Below are positions 22,969-36,967 of a stretch of DNA of 64,000 bases, one piece after another (the first letter of the stretch is position 1; the number at the start of each line of letters is the position of its first letter). The notes under the pieces were generated by a model, which saw only the letters and a program-made list of their open reading frames with translations, was not told the DNA's origin and made no database searches. Source of the DNA: Jackrogersella multiformis (lineage: Eukaryota > Ascomycota > Sordariomycetes > Xylariales > Hypoxylaceae); NCBI GenBank assembly GCA_902806575.1, contig CADCXD010000018.1:2294001-2358000 (forward strand), written 5' to 3'. The position numbers were made by a program, and so were the translations under genes.

Positions 22969-25900
22969 CACGTGGCAACTGCAACGAGTCGCCCTATTCT
23001 TTATTTGTCGTCAATATAGAAACTCACCTCGGAACTTGTATCTAATTCCTTCCCAACAATGCGTAAATTGTAGTCTCTGGAAGGAGGATCGTCGGGTAAG
23101 AAGAGCAACCATCCACGGCAGCACTCAAAACACGAACAGCGCCTGATCTCAGTTACACGAGCATAGAGATACAGGTAAAACATGCACATAGCAGCAATAC
23201 TGCAGGCCGAAGCGCATGGCTACCTAGGTAGGCACTCTCTACTCCTGGAAACGTACTGCGGACGGGAATGAATGGCTTCTCGACCTCATGTGGTTGCACG
23301 GAAACTGAGATGGGGTCCTCAACTTGCACGTATAAGATATCCCCTATTTCCTGACCGCTTGTGCCTTATAGACATAGTAAAGAAGATATTACTAGTATCG
23401 TGACCAAGGAGATGTCCATCGTAGTGTACCTAGGTAGTGTACATTGTACAGTGAAAAATAGCATCGTCATTGGGGCCTCATTTGTCTAGCGTAGGTATGT
23501 ATATACATAGTGTATGTAAGATATGATTCAAACCTGGGTACATAAGTAATATCAAATACCTACACAAAATGGGAAGTTATCTAAATCGGCAATACACCGC
23601 GAATGGCGTACATAAAGAGGTTGATGTTTAAAGATTGCTAGGTTCCCGTTTCTTTCATTTCAATCTCTAAGACCCTCAGAAATCACCCACCAGCCTTCCT
23701 GATGACACCCCTAACGGCCATAAAGATTCATCAATGGCCAGGGCCTGTTCCGCCTCCACATGAGTGCGACCTTGTTCCACTCTCAATCATGCTTAGCATG
23801 TTTTTCTCCAGGTGGCCCGATTTGTCCAACACATTTGGCAGACCGACAGATCTGCACGTGCTATCAGGGATCCCTTTCTACCAACCAGCTATTATCCTTC
23901 ATCTGGTATGGTCGACTTTCTGTAGAAGTTCAAGGGACACACTCCTTTTCCTTTCTGCTGCTGTGTCAGTCATGATTGATGATCCAGCCTCCTTTAGGCT
24001 TTAAATGACTTGATCCAGACAGTCGATAGTATACTTATTAGCACTGTGTGCTTAACCTGCAGACGCAACACCTACCACATAGTACAGTATTGATGTTCGC
24101 GTCCACATACGTCCGTATCATAATGTACCGTTTTATCACCGCCGCTCAGCCATCGATATGAATGCAGCTGACAAGCTCGGCACATCAGAGCATCTCCGAA
24201 TTTCGAGACCAAATCCGAGCTGCGGACTTATAATACTTTGCTATCCTTCTTGAACCGACTTCGGCGCATAGGATTGGCTTCTCATCGTTCCAGATTTGCT
24301 TCAAGCAGTAAGAAAATAGCCTTCCCTCGCAATAGATGGCTCTAGGCCGAAATATCAGCCTAGCTGTAGTATACTATGCAAAGTTGAGAACCTATGTACG
24401 TATGTATGTATAGGTAGTATAGCACCAAGCTTCCGAAGGTCCACTCCTACCTACCTACCTAGGTACATGGTGTACATAGTTCATTATCACTTTAAATATC
24501 GATGACACTTAGATACGCCGCTAGATATCTGTAATAATTCACATAGCCCATTATCGATGTGCGATACTGCTGCATAGCATGTTAAGACATCAATTTAGAA
24601 CCAATAAGCACCGGTTCCACGTGCGGCCGCCATGTGGTTCATTGACTTTGGTGCCAAAACGGAAGAGCGCCACTTGCTGCTTGTTCTTATTATTGCATGG
24701 CTTCGGCAGTACGTTGCATGGATAGATGCGAGGCCTCGCGCTGTCGATTTTAGACATAAATACCTACCTACATAGTACGCTACAGGCTTACAGTAACGTC
24801 AGCAAGTTGGAGACTCTTTTAAGACAACGCCTATGCAACCCAATCTATCGACCCTACCAGGTCACTGCATAGTCAAAAAGTTCGAGTGCTTTGACATTTG
24901 CTGCAGTCCTGATATCTCAGAATCAATATTATTTGAACACAGCGCTTTAAGTGTAACGAATATAATGTGGTACTATGCATCTTCAATATTTATGTCCTAA
25001 GTTTGGTTGTTTCCCCAGTTCATTTTCATATGTACATACCTCACATGTATGTATGGTCCAGCGTCTGTGTGTATGAGGCCGGGTCTTGGCGAAGGTTCTT
25101 CCGTAAGGCTCATGAGATTTACAGAGAAACCTTTATTTACGGTCAACGCTTTCGCCGAACAGCTATGAGATGAAATAGCTGGATGAAACGAAACTACCTG
25201 GGTTTCCAGAACATTCTACAATTTCCGAACCACTCAAGTCTACAGGTGGATCGCGATTCTTGGTTATTTTTTTTTTGTACAGCATTACTCTGTGGTTGGG
25301 TTTCCAAGTTTCTAGCAAGCCTCGTTCCAGCCTCGTTCTCTCGTTCAACTCGTATAAAAATGGCGATGACGACAAAACATATGGGCCATAACGCCGCGTC
25401 GTGGGATGCCGACCACGATACATAACACGGAGTTGCCGTCATACGCAATTTACCAGAAGTCGAAAATCACGAATCCTCTTAACTGTTATGGACTATATCC
25501 ACTCCTTCTAGCGTTTCTAGAACAGGATCAAGAACTCCTGCTTCGATCATTGAAAATAGCTATGGGGAGGCCGTATTTAGACGCAAGGATTGCTCGATGG
25601 ATCATCTTGCGATCTTAGGGCTAAACGCGCTGGATCTTTCGTCCCAAATTCTTGGTTACTCTTCGGCAAGCTTCGAGTTTAAACGAAGGCCTAGTTAGTA
25701 TCTTTCAAATGCTACTATGTAATACAGTATTAAGTGTAACTAATACTTGCCCCTTAAGCTATATGCTAATAGATATAACAACATGGTTGGCTCTTAGGAA
25801 TAATATGGTAGAGATGTTTTATTTTCCTGCTACACATTACTTTACATCATAAAACGCACCTCCGCAAGGATCTATTGATCCACGTATCTTGGCTGGCTTC

Positions 25901-28900
25901 CTAGGTCGAACGATGATGATCCTAACTTCTCGCAATCTGTGATATAGCTGAAAATAGCAGGGGACTCACGTGTATGTACGCGACACCTTGTCCTTCTGGA
26001 AGAATACTTTTTATGATACTATGTAAGGATCTCTGAAGGGATGTTTCACGATCGGAATTTAAGCAAGTGTTTCGCCTCATCCGAACGTCCAGCGCCATTG
26101 GTTGGATGAATGGACGAACCAACACCTACCCACAGTGATAATGCCGGCAAGTGTTTGGGATTGCATAACCGCAATGGTTCATTTGAGCAGACAGTACACA
26201 CCTAATGCATTATCATCATGCCCTATCTGCCTGTCTACCTGTTTACATAGTACAGGTCCCAGGAGCCATTCATAGTGTTAGGGCATGCTACATAATATGC
26301 TGGCCATACTGCCGTAGCATCATGCTTCCAAACATATCCCTTCATTTATAGAGATACCCCTTACGGAGTCGTTAGACCGCACTTTAGCCGCCGATAATGC
26401 TTACTACGCGCTGTTTTTTCTACTATGTATGTAGTTAGTGATGCTCTCACAGCACTGCATGTATTATGTGTCCATCCTTTATAGTATTTCATATGCCACG
26501 CTTACGAACACCGAATAAATCCCATTCGCTATGTAAATTGAGATGGGTATAAACTTTGAAGTTTACATCCATGGGGTTTATGACTGATCATATTCCAGAT
26601 CACACTGTAACCATAGCCATGTTAAGTCCCCGGCTCTCATTTCAAACCCCGACGCTACTATTTTAATCAAACCACACGAGGGAAATTACCATGCCTACAT
26701 GGTATGTTATTCTATTTAAACAACATTAACCAAGTAAACATAATAATAAAATATTATTTCCATTATCGAATATAAGAACGCTCTAACGCAATATACACTT
26801 ACACTAAGCACTTTATGCGAAATGGTACAATATTCGACAAGGGGAAAATGTAAAAATGAAATGAAGAAAAATCAAGAAAACGATATCTCCGACTATCCCA
26901 TCTTCGGGTATGTACATATTATATGTACACATTATAATATTGTACAGGTACATCGCTAAATATATGATTAGAAATCTTTGCCGAAACCAGCCCACGTTAT
27001 GAAGTGGAGCTACCACGTGGAAAAGGGAAGCCACTAACTTGAAGTTTGGGTCAATTTCGCGTGCCGTGGATATTGCCGACCTTATCAGGCACCTTTTATG
27101 CAGATCTAAAACGCGGCTGCTGTTACTACGCACGTACATCCGTACCTCCCCCTTCTACCTATGAACTACGAGTTCAGGTGGTCTGTGTGTCAAATACACA
27201 GATACAGATACATCGGATATTGATAAATACCAGGTAGGTACCTAGGTACTTACCTAGGTAGATTTTGAACATTCTTCATCTTCTAAACCTCATAAATCAT
27301 TACTACGTACATCGTTATTAATACTCCGTAACCTTATTACTTCTATTTCTGTTACTTACCTAAGTACACTAGTGCAAATATTATGTCTAGTGTATTTCTC
27401 GTTCCAAGCAAGGGGCATTCCAACGTTAGGCATGTCACATAATACAATGCCCATTAGAAGCTCTCCACACTACTTCATCATTACAGGGAGAATACGTGGG
27501 AATGATATCGTGAACCGCCTCATATCACCTCCTTGTCCTCCCTTGTGCCCCCCCTGTACTCCCTGTACTACTCGATCATCCCAGCCTCGCTCATCTACTA
27601 TGTACATACTATGTAATAGTAGGCAAGTTGCGGTGTTCACTTCCAGGTGAATGACCCCTTGCATCTACACTAAATATTTAAATCCCCTGTCCCTAAAAGG
27701 ATCAAATCCCCGATCCTACCGACCTAGTGTACATCTTAACCACATGGCAACCGACCAGGTCCACCCTGTCGATTCTGGAACGGTTTCGTCCCTCGCTCTG
27801 AACCCCGTCTTAATCGTCCGTCTCACCGAATCTTTGGTCACGGCTAGATGCATCAGGATTACGGATATTGATAGGAGCGGTCGACCCGGGAGCCTGGAAT
27901 AGATCGCTACCTAGGTAGTCTTGGTGTCCTATTCATATTTGTCGGTAGCAAATAACCTGTTTAGATGCAGCCCGCCTGCTGGTTCTCTTGTCCACCCGTT
28001 ATGGATTCAGGTCGACTCTTTAGATGCGCTACATCAAAGGGCGTGTAACTGTCTGTGTGCGGAAGAGACGACCATACGGACGTTCAAGTTTCAAGAGTAC
28101 ACTAATACGCCTATTGTGTCCATGTTAAGCAAGACGGGGCCATATTTGGTTTAGAGCACACCAATATCCATTATATACCTCTAATTCCCAAGGGTCTAAT
28201 GGACCTCTCGTGTCGTAGAACGACATACCAGAGTCTTTTAGTCTAGTGACTCAAGGATACTACTAATCCTATGATTACGGCCGCAGCTTACCAAAAGCAT
28301 TTACACTCCAATTACAATATCAAAGCGAACTACAGCAGGGTGATCGTCGCACAAGGTATCAATTATTCAACGCGAGAACAGCACTTAATACTGTCGTGAA
28401 AGATTACATAGGCTTCTAGGTAACATCCAAGTCCTCCAAATGGACGATGGGACCTCATACGGTGATAGCGTCGACATGAGTATGCACATATTGGTTTTTG
28501 GTGGATTTCTGCCCTGTAGTGATTTCTAATTTTGGCCATGGGTTCGTCAGCTTTTGTTGACATTATAAAATAGTCGGATAATTCAGGAGATTAGGTCAGC
28601 TCAGTTGCCCTTTAGGACATCTTTTATTGACCGACACCTACCTAAGGTAGTGTAGAGTTGTCTTCGAATTCACTTTTCGGAGCCGCTGTGCCGCCTTCCC
28701 AGAGATCCGTTCATCCCGAATACCTTCATGGCCGTGGGTCAAAGATGACCGGTGACAAAATGTTCTAGCGGTGGCGCCGTTGCCAAGAGCATTTCAGCAC
28801 CTGGATGTCCAATGCTGTAAGGAATGGCTGAGGATGTACACTACATTCATCCAGACATCCGATTGTCAAAGGCAAACAGACTATTACCGAGGCAGCTAGG

Positions 28901-29627
28901 TATGCAGCAGGCAGTTTGGAGCGCTACTTTGCATCATCTCCTAGACATTCCGGGCTGTGAGGTATGGTTGCAACTTGTCTGCCTACATACATAGTGTAGT
29001 GTAGTGTAGTTACGATGACCGGGTACCACCGCCCCTGTGAGACGGTGCGCCGACACATATTGCGACATGCGTATGGTCTGGAAGTGGGTTGAGCGAGATG
29101 TCGGACCTAGCCTCCGGGGCGATCATCGCATTTACATAGTAGTATCGCGCTACCTACATACGACAATGCCTTATTAATCCATCGATGTCAGAAACGTCTG
29201 TCCTTCGCTCTTCTTTTTCTTGGCATTGGTATATCCAATAACACGGCTCGTACTCGTTCACGTTCAGCAGTGGTTTATGTGGAAGGGCTGAGGATATTCT
29301 ATTAGCAATTTGCAATTTGCAATTCGCAATCAGCAGTTCCGATGGTTTACGTAGGCTTAAGTGTGTGTATGTATTTCGTCTCTCTAATTAACTCCGCCAG
29401 GCGGAGATTTCATCCGAGCAGGTAGGTTAGTGATTCAGCCATGAAGTTGCCCTCACACATACATATGTACGTCCCGCCATCTATACTACCCAAGCTAAGT
29501 AATTGCATTACGTACAGTATCGCACAGTAAAGCTGCCATGTGCCTCTTTTATTTTTCAATGCCATATGTGTCATGCGAGACGGGATTATCACAACCACAT
29601 TACACGTGTAGGTATGTATGTAATTAT

Positions 29628-29704
29628 CACTCCCGCCACCGCCACCGCCACTACCATGATCTTAAGAGACGGGTCACATCGTCACATCGTCACATCGTCA
29701 CATC
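29628..29704. repeat. Short tandem repeats (CCGCCA)n and (GTCACATC)4
   Basis: A CCGCCA hexamer run near 29632-29652 is followed, 20 bp on, by four perfect 8-bp GTCACATC units at 29673-29704. Confidence 0.8.
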
Positions 29705-30872
29705 GCTCATAATAAGTCGCTTGTCGCCTTCTTTACTCCCTTGCTCCCCTGCTACCCATATCACTACTACACTAGGTACTTTCCAGAACACATATCAATC
29801 AATGGCCGGAATACACTAGACGTATGTGCTTTTGTAACACTGTCTGGTTTATTACCAAGTAGAAGCTCGCAACCCAGTTAAGCGGTGGATATCCGTAAGT
29901 CCGACTTGGACGGCGTGTTTCACCTTCTATGTTCCAAGTACGAATGATATATGATGTATTTGGTATAATTAATATGTATGTATATATTTACTGTGATAGC
30001 GTCGATGATACTTCAATCTTATCACACCGCCATTAGGTAGGGTATCGTACATATACTACCTAGGTAGTATATAGGCACCTCATACGTCAACCAGGGGCCC
30101 AGCCACCAAGCCTCCCGGTGCTCCTCACCAAATAGGATACGACACTTTTATTAAGTAATAATTAATGATAATTAATGTTAGCCCGCCAGCCCACGAGATT
30201 ATATCTACTAGCCGTGTACGGGACGTACAGAGAAACCTTGCACGGCATGGCATTAGCATGGCTCTCAGACAACACGACATCACAAGAGAGAAGAAAACTT
30301 CAAACACTTGGCGATCTCACACGTGGCAGGCAAGCAAGACACGGGAGATTATCTCGACTAGTCCCGAGAGCTCGAACCGCTCGGTACTCCAACATGCACG
30401 AAATGGCATTACCTAGCAGCCAGGCAGCCTAGTACCATCAATACTGTATGTACATACACAGGCATGCATATAATTGTGTACCTAGCACCGCCTACGGTAC
30501 CTAGGTAGGTAATAAACATACCCATGTGCATTTGTGCACATGTTCACATACACTATTATTTATGTACACTACATACTATGTATGTATGTATTCACGATAC
30601 CTACTTCTTAAAGAGGCTTAGGTAAGGGAGTAAAAAGGGGGGACCCTTGGAAGTTGGAACCTTCGTAGGGCCGTTAGCTTCTTAATAGTCTTATCTTAAA
30701 ACAATCCCTTCTTCTATAATCCCACGAATCAATCCACTTGGCGAGCTTCGTCTTCCGAGACTTCATTCCTTGATTGGGCTCTCGGGTCTCTATTCTCGTA
30801 CGATGCCAGCCCGCCTAATATACACTAGATCTAGACAATGCTAGTGGGCGTGTCCCACCCAGTCCGAGGAAT

Positions 30873-30970
30873 ATCGAACATCGAATATCGAACATCGAAC
30901 ATCGAGCATCATCTGTGATCCCTGGGACCGACTTCCCCCGGTCCTGCCCTGCCCTGCCCTGCCCTGTCCT
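30873..30970. repeat. Two tandem repeats: (ATCGAAC)5 and (CCCTG)n
   Basis: Five 7-bp units (ATCGAAC with single changes) at 30873-30907, and a CCCTG pentamer run at 30942-30970. The pentamer resembles the CCTGT run at 2461-2480. Confidence 0.8.
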
Positions 30971-31395
30971 CACGTTACGGCTGACCGCCCCGGCGGGTAT
31001 CCCACGTGGTACGTAGGTAGTGTAGGATTCACATATACGTGCCGCTTCTTTGAGCCGCTTTCGTGTTTTTGCATAGCCGACTACCATTATCGAAATCCAC
31101 AACCTACCGGGTCCATGGTTTGGAAAACGAGACAGCCATTGTCTGTTATTTCTCCTTATCTACACTAGAGGTGCTTCACGTGCAATACCTAGGTACCCAC
31201 CTCCTTCGATATATGGAGGTTTGATCTTATATCAGGACGATCAGAGTCTTGGAGGTTTATGCGCTCGATAAGGCGAACCCCTACTTTGACACGAGCCCGT
31301 ATTAGATCCCAGTGCCCAGAAAGCCTACTTCGCGGTTGACTTTATCTCCAAGTCCGGGATAGCCGATCATGAGTATCTCCACTGGTCTTCTAAGC

Positions 31396-31420
31396 TGAGC
31401 TGTCAAAAGGGGACAGCTCA
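31396..31420. repeat. Perfect 9-bp inverted repeat (hairpin)
   Basis: TGAGCTGTC at 31396-31404 and GACAGCTCA at 31412-31420 with a 7-nt AAAAGGG loop. There is no T-tract and no adjacent gene, so a bacterial-type terminator is not meant. Confidence 0.6.
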
Positions 31421-34400
31421 CGACAGTCAGCTGCGATAGGGCTATCATAAAGGTCCAATATCTCTCTTTACTGTTGGTCATGGTGTAAGAGCTCGCACGT
31501 TCGGGAATTTTGGCGAAGCAAGATCTGGCGAAAGCTACAAGGCCTTCAAATTAAAGCATGCTTGAGACATTCATCCCTCAGCCGTTTCTTGCACTCGACC
31601 GAGCGAGCACAAAGTTCGACGGCTATCCGACCGGATGGGATTCAGACGGATGACAATGGTGACCAGCCAACTCTAGGCGAGGATGACCACGATTGGGTTT
31701 ATTGGTTCTAGGTTTACCGATCGGTGCACGTCTGATCGCATACCGCCTTTTTTGGATATTCCATGGGTTCTGGAAATTTCGCCACGTAGATCACCCGGTG
31801 TTGTCGATTCCCGCGGACAGCAATCGTTCCTCATCCAGCACATACATAGCAATCACCAACTACCGACTAGATTTCCTGGAGAAAAACGTGGCTCGAGTAT
31901 ACCTGTAATTCCGAGGGCGGTAATAACGTGTGCCTATTCCCCGGAACTTAGCTTCTCTGGGCGGTTTTTACTCTTTTGATTTCTTGCCTGGCATCCTAGA
32001 GTTCTAACTAGTGAAGATAGTTGAGCTTTAGTTATTAGTTCGGCTTTTTCTCCATACAACCCGAATCTCCGGGCCCCCTACTCATCGTGGGCTGCAGCCG
32101 ATCCTAATGTCCCGAGTAGGGGTCTTATAATTCAATCTACGTCGTGAGGCTCTCGGTCGTAATACCTCTACATAGCAGCATAGTACACTCGCTTTTTTTC
32201 AGCTCGGCGATGTGCCAATGCCCTCCGGATATTAATCCAGATTAAATACTGGCCTATGACGTTTAGTAGCAGCGAGTAACGAGTGCATCGATTCTGTACG
32301 AGTCAAAATTTAAAGAGCTCATCTTATCACGCTAAGACGGACTATTTTAGAGATATAAAAGATACCATGCTACTTTTGTTCTTCTATTGGAAGATAATAT
32401 ACAAGTCATTGTAGGGGTTTGGTATCTAGGTCCGTTTCTCTTTGCTGGCCACTTCAACGTGTGACAATATAGACAACCCCCTCATATCCCGTATCCCGTA
32501 TTTGTTAGATTTGAGATTAAATATTAATGTTTTAAACTGCCAAATTTCAATATGTGATTATTGGCGGCCTCATCTAGCTCAGTCAAAAGAGGAGTAAGTT
32601 ACCTATCTACCTATCTACCTACCTCCTATGTAAGTATCTAAGCTATTACACGTATCAACGGAACAAGTTTATGGAAGTGTGTCCATATAAGGACAGTTAA
32701 GCTGTATGTCCTGATAATACCTTAGACTGTAATCCCATGTTACTTTAGATGGAATTCGATGCTCGGCCGGTCAGGCCCAATGGACCTCCTTTTCTAACCA
32801 AGGGGGCGGTGAATGCCTAGCGTGTTGTTTACTAATATTTAACATTTACGAGAATGACGTGGCAGCATGTACCCCTATTTTTTGGTGTTCGGATTGAGTT
32901 TATTTACATCATTGTGCTGTAATGAACCAGCAGTGCCATATTATTTTATGCTGTGGTATGATTAATATGTATTCATCCGGACTAGAGAGCTAAGGAACAG
33001 AAAAGAGGAAAAGCCATCAGCGGGCTAAGTCATAGTCATGTAGCTAGGAAAATAGGCGACGGCAACACCTGCCACCACCCCTATTCTTTTTCGTAAACAG
33101 GGGGATTATTTCCTAAGGGCGAAACACGTCATCAAAAAGAAGCAATCGATAGGGGACCACTCAAGTATATGAATAGCGGATATAGTAAACATATGCGTAG
33201 ATGGAAAGGTTTTAGGTTATGTGAATCTAACGAAAAGTAACGTATTTTTCCTTGATATTACTTAGTTCAGGTCGATGAGATATAATCCGGAAAGAAAACT
33301 TATTCACTAAAATCCCTGATCGATTTCTTGATATCTTATATGTAAAGGCCTACCTAGGTACATATGTAGGCTAGGTTACCTGCTTTTGCTAGAAAAATAC
33401 AAGGAATGCCCTTCAATAAGATACCATTATGGCACCATACGGAAAATAGTGAAGCTCCGAGTTCCATAGTAATAGTATATCATATCCAATACTCAATGGT
33501 ATCCTTTTGAAGTTTACTCGGGAATCTTATCATTATTTTATTCAAGCTCCAGAGCTCCATATTAGCATTTCCTACATGAACCGACCTAAAACCTTGTAGA
33601 TTGAGCTCCCTTATGTGACTATTCATAGATATTTAGGTATACATCATCATTACATCGATACCTTCTTTGCCCTCGTTTTACCTATAGTAACACTTTATAT
33701 ATATACTACTTGCTGCCAGAGTGATAAGAACGCTGTTAGACAAATGTGGTGGCTGTCTTGAGAAAATAGTTGTAAATGGGTAGCTGATGCTCCAAGAGTA
33801 TATAGCTGAGAGCTAAATTTCCTATGCACTAAGGGGCCTCAACTGTCACTGTTCAAAGGTACCTAAAGTAGAAAACTTCCTTAAACTATAGGATATATAT
33901 GCAGCATATTGAATTTGTCCCATGGCGCTTAAATCCTTTCTTCAAGTATTTGTGCCAATCCAATCTATCACCAGATCTCCAGGCTTATATTGCAGTACTA
34001 TGCACCCCTTTGGCCATGAACGATTGTATGGAAATTATTTATATGAGAGGTAAACACCTTATGACCCCTGATGTTTCTTAAGACCTTTGAAATTCCGGAC
34101 TATAACTTCGAATTTGCCATCGTCAACGTCATACCAACCAATAACGAGGTCTGAATAACCCATGGATATGTTCTAATAAGCCCCCCTACTACCTACAGTC
34201 GATTCATAGTCAAAGTGTCTTGGTATGCTATACGGCATAGGATGTAAAAGAGCATGGCCTAGCTTGATTTCCTACCTGGCGGCTTAAGTGATTTAGATAT
34301 AAAGCCCTGCCGTCATGGCTGCTAGGTTAGAATCAGGTCTGTTCCTAAACGTCCATATTCTTACAAGTGAAAATCGAGGTTGGCACATGGAGTCATGCCG

Positions 34401-34767
34401 TTTCCCACAGCGACGACCCTCCCTAGCTTCAAGTAAACATAATGCCCCTTTTCCTATCATCTACCTAGACCTATACAGCACACAGACACGTATAATACCA
34501 GATCACGCCTACGAAAAACCAATCAAGCCAGCTTGAACATCTCTGTTAACTCGACCTATGACTCTTCGGGGTATATATCACAGCACCTCGCCTCCCGCCC
34601 ACCAAGTTATCTCATAACGCGCCCGGCCGCCCTAAAACAAAGGCTTCCCTCCATACGCCGCGGCGCTCGAACGCGGCATGCGGAACCGCGATGCCAGAAC
34701 CACAACCCGCACCTGCTTAAACAACGACGAAGACAAGCAGACTGACTCTAGACCGCCCACACCATCA

Positions 34768-35930
34768 TCACTCCAGCTCCGCGCGAAACCCCCCACGACC
34801 GCCGCCGCCGCCATCCTGCCTCGCGGCCTGGCGTCCAAACGCCGGCTTCTCGCTCGGCCAGCCGCCGTTCTGCAGCATCTGCTGCTGAGGGTTGGGCGCG
34901 GCGACCTCCAGGCCCGGGTGGTACTGCTGCTGGCCGCTGGGCGTGCGCGCGCGGTTCACGCGCAGGGGCTCGGGCACAACGTTGCTGTTGCTGTTGCTGT
35001 TATAGTTATTGTTATTGCCGTTGCCCGGGCCGGGGTTCTGGCCGAAAGGCGCCGGCGCCGCGGCGTGGCGGCCGTACGAGTTGGACGACTGGCGCGGGTG
35101 CTGCTGGTACGGCGGCGCCGCGTACTGCGCGCTGGTGCGAGGTTGAGGCTGGGATTGAGGCTGAGGTTGGGATTGAGATTGGGGCCGGAGCTGAGGCGAA
35201 GACGAGGAGGTATACGCCGGCGGCGCGTGGGCCGCGGAGTGGTTCGAGTGCACGCTCCCGCCGTGCGAGCTCGACCCCGTGTGCTGGCGTCCCGTACTAA
35301 GAGACTTCGCGCCGAGCGCGGCCTTCTCCAGCAACCGCTCGACGAGCGTGCCGTGGGCCTTCTTCAGCGTCTTCTTGACGAACGAGGACATGACGAAGTT
35401 GCATTTCAGCTCGACGTCCTATTTCTCGAGTTAGTGTTATGTCTGCCTGGAGGTAGCTAAATGGATAGGTGGGTAGGTGATGCACAGCAACGGCGAGGTG
35501 GCGGGGATCTTACCTCGCGCAGGTACAGGCCCTGCCTCGGGGCGCCGAGGCCGAGCTCCACGGGCTCGGGAGGCTCGCCGGGCAGGTTGCCGTTCAAGGT
35601 CCAGCGCTCGCGGATGTCGGTGCCCATGGGGGCGTAGACGTGGGTCTGGATGCCGGTGGGCAGGTTGTTGAAGGCGGCGGTGTAGGTGATGTCGCCGGAG
35701 ACGGCACCGCCGGGCAGGTAGGAGATCTTGTCGGTCATGCTCCACCAGACGCAGCGGCGCTCCTCTGGGACCGCGTGCGGGGGGGCGTCGATGGGGTGCC
35801 GCTCGATGATGAGCGGGTTCAGGTCGATCATCTCGACGTGGTTGTGCAGGAAGTCGATGACGACCTCGCGCGTGATGCCCGCAGGCAGCGGCGAGATCGT
35901 CGTGAATGTCGAGCGCTTCGACATCGCCAT
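34768..35930 (-). CDS. DUF7053 domain protein with disordered Q/N-rich tail
   Basis: Exons 35514-35930 and 34768-35418 across a 95-nt intron (GTAAGA donor, CTAAC branch, TAG acceptor) give 355 residues. Residues 1-180 match a conserved fungal domain of unknown function (DUF7053, from memory). It includes SKRSTFTTISPLPAGI, MIDLNPLIIERHPID, ISYLPGGAVSGDITYTAAF and ELGLGAPRQGLYLREDVE, with SSFVKKTLKKAHGTLVERLL after the splice. The shape suggests a START/SRPBCC-like ligand pocket, but that is a guess. The last 170 residues are low complexity, with PQ-rich repeats, an NGNNNN run and a Gly-rich RGGF end. Start choice: MAM at 35930, or the second Met two codons on. No catalytic motif is visible. 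The gene is GC-rich, so long antisense open frames here are shadows. Confidence 0.82.
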
Positions 35931-36967
35931 GACGCACACATACACGCCCTTTTAAGATATAAACGGGACCACACGGAGAAGTGAACACCAACGCAGAGGC
36001 TCAGGCGCCGAAACGAAGGAAGCAAGACCTTGCCTTGCGCTACCCGGAAACCCTGAAATATTGAGAAGAATGACTCGCAGAGGAAAGCTGGTTGCAATAG
36101 GCCAGGGAAGCAGAAGGAATATGAGATCGCATGTACGAGTAAGTCGTATACTAGTTACGAGACGATACGAAGCTTAATTAGTTGGTAGATCGATCTGGGA
36201 TACTCTGCTCAATGTAGCCACGCTAGGCGTACTGTTAATAATCAGCTGACTAGAATGACGACGATGAGATCGGGTGAGGGAGGGAAGAGAAGATAAAGTC
36301 AGACGGTGTTTGTAAATGATGAGAATTGAATAGCCGGTCACGTAATGAAGTTCGAAATAAGATACTCTGCTATTCTACACAAGTTTGTTTCCCGTTCCGG
36401 GATTGTTTCATGGAGTATGTGGTAGTAGAGCTGAATGAGCCCTTACACTAGTAAGGTTGAAATAGAGACGAAACAAGGATCGTCGCCAGCTCAATTGATT
36501 GGTTCCGCTCACTGGATGCTGGGTGATCAATGGAGGATGTAATGCATCGTTGGCGTTTCTGGCCGCCTCTCCCTTGCATGATGAGGCTGTGGCATTCGAT
36601 TTCAGGCTTGACAAGAGGCCCTACTGGCCCTAGAGGCCTAAAATAGAACGGCTTACGGAACTTACATGCACTACCCCTTAAGAGGATCTCTGGTTGGCCC
36701 GTTCGCGTCCTATCAACCCTTGCCGTACAAAAGAAACAATGGGGGAACAACGTCTGTCTGACTGACATTGCAAGCGTAATACAGTCAGTGCTCTATAGTC
36801 TGTACGAAAATATGTACGAGAATATTTATATCTTGCGACCGGCTTTATGGTCGTTTGCGGATCTCTTTGAACCCGGCTGGCTGAGTGCGGTTGACCAGCG
36901 GCTATGTACTGGTTTATTTATTCATTTTTCATTCAAATCCCGTCACTGGGTGTCAGCTATAATAAGT
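35931..36967. other. Intergenic, DUF7053 promoter and orc4 3' side
   Basis: About 1 kb. Open frames are short and unlike known proteins. It likely holds the promoter of the DUF7053 gene and the 3' UTR of orc4. Confidence 0.5.

Larger units (their letters stand above)
20933..34767. other. 13.8 kb stretch without supportable genes
   Basis: All open frames here are short and unlike known families, and none splice convincingly. Contents seen: flbA upstream region; many ACCTAGGT palindromes (for example near 21151, 22405, 22460, 23222, 23427, 24458, 27230-27257, 27910, 30059, 30498, 31187, 33352); a 9-bp minisatellite at 22850-22968; short tandem repeats at 29628-29704, 30873-30907 and 30942-30970; a hairpin at 31396-31420. 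Base composition is AT-richer than in the genes. It could be decayed transposon DNA, long regulatory DNA or non-coding RNA genes. I see no TIR or LTR pair and no reverse transcriptase or transposase motif. Confidence 0.5.

Noticed and set aside
31396..31420. Rho-independent terminator
   Set aside because: The hairpin lacks a T-tract and the organism is a eukaryote.
20933..34767. Transposable element
   Set aside because: No transposase, reverse transcriptase or integrase motif, and no paired long terminal repeats or target duplications seen by eye. Decayed copies cannot be excluded.
34678..35991. Long plus- and minus-strand open frames overlapping the DUF7053 gene (up to 260 codons)
   Set aside because: They are Arg/Ala/Pro/Gly-rich shadows caused by high GC in the true frame. 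The DUF7053 frame has family motifs and proper splice sites.
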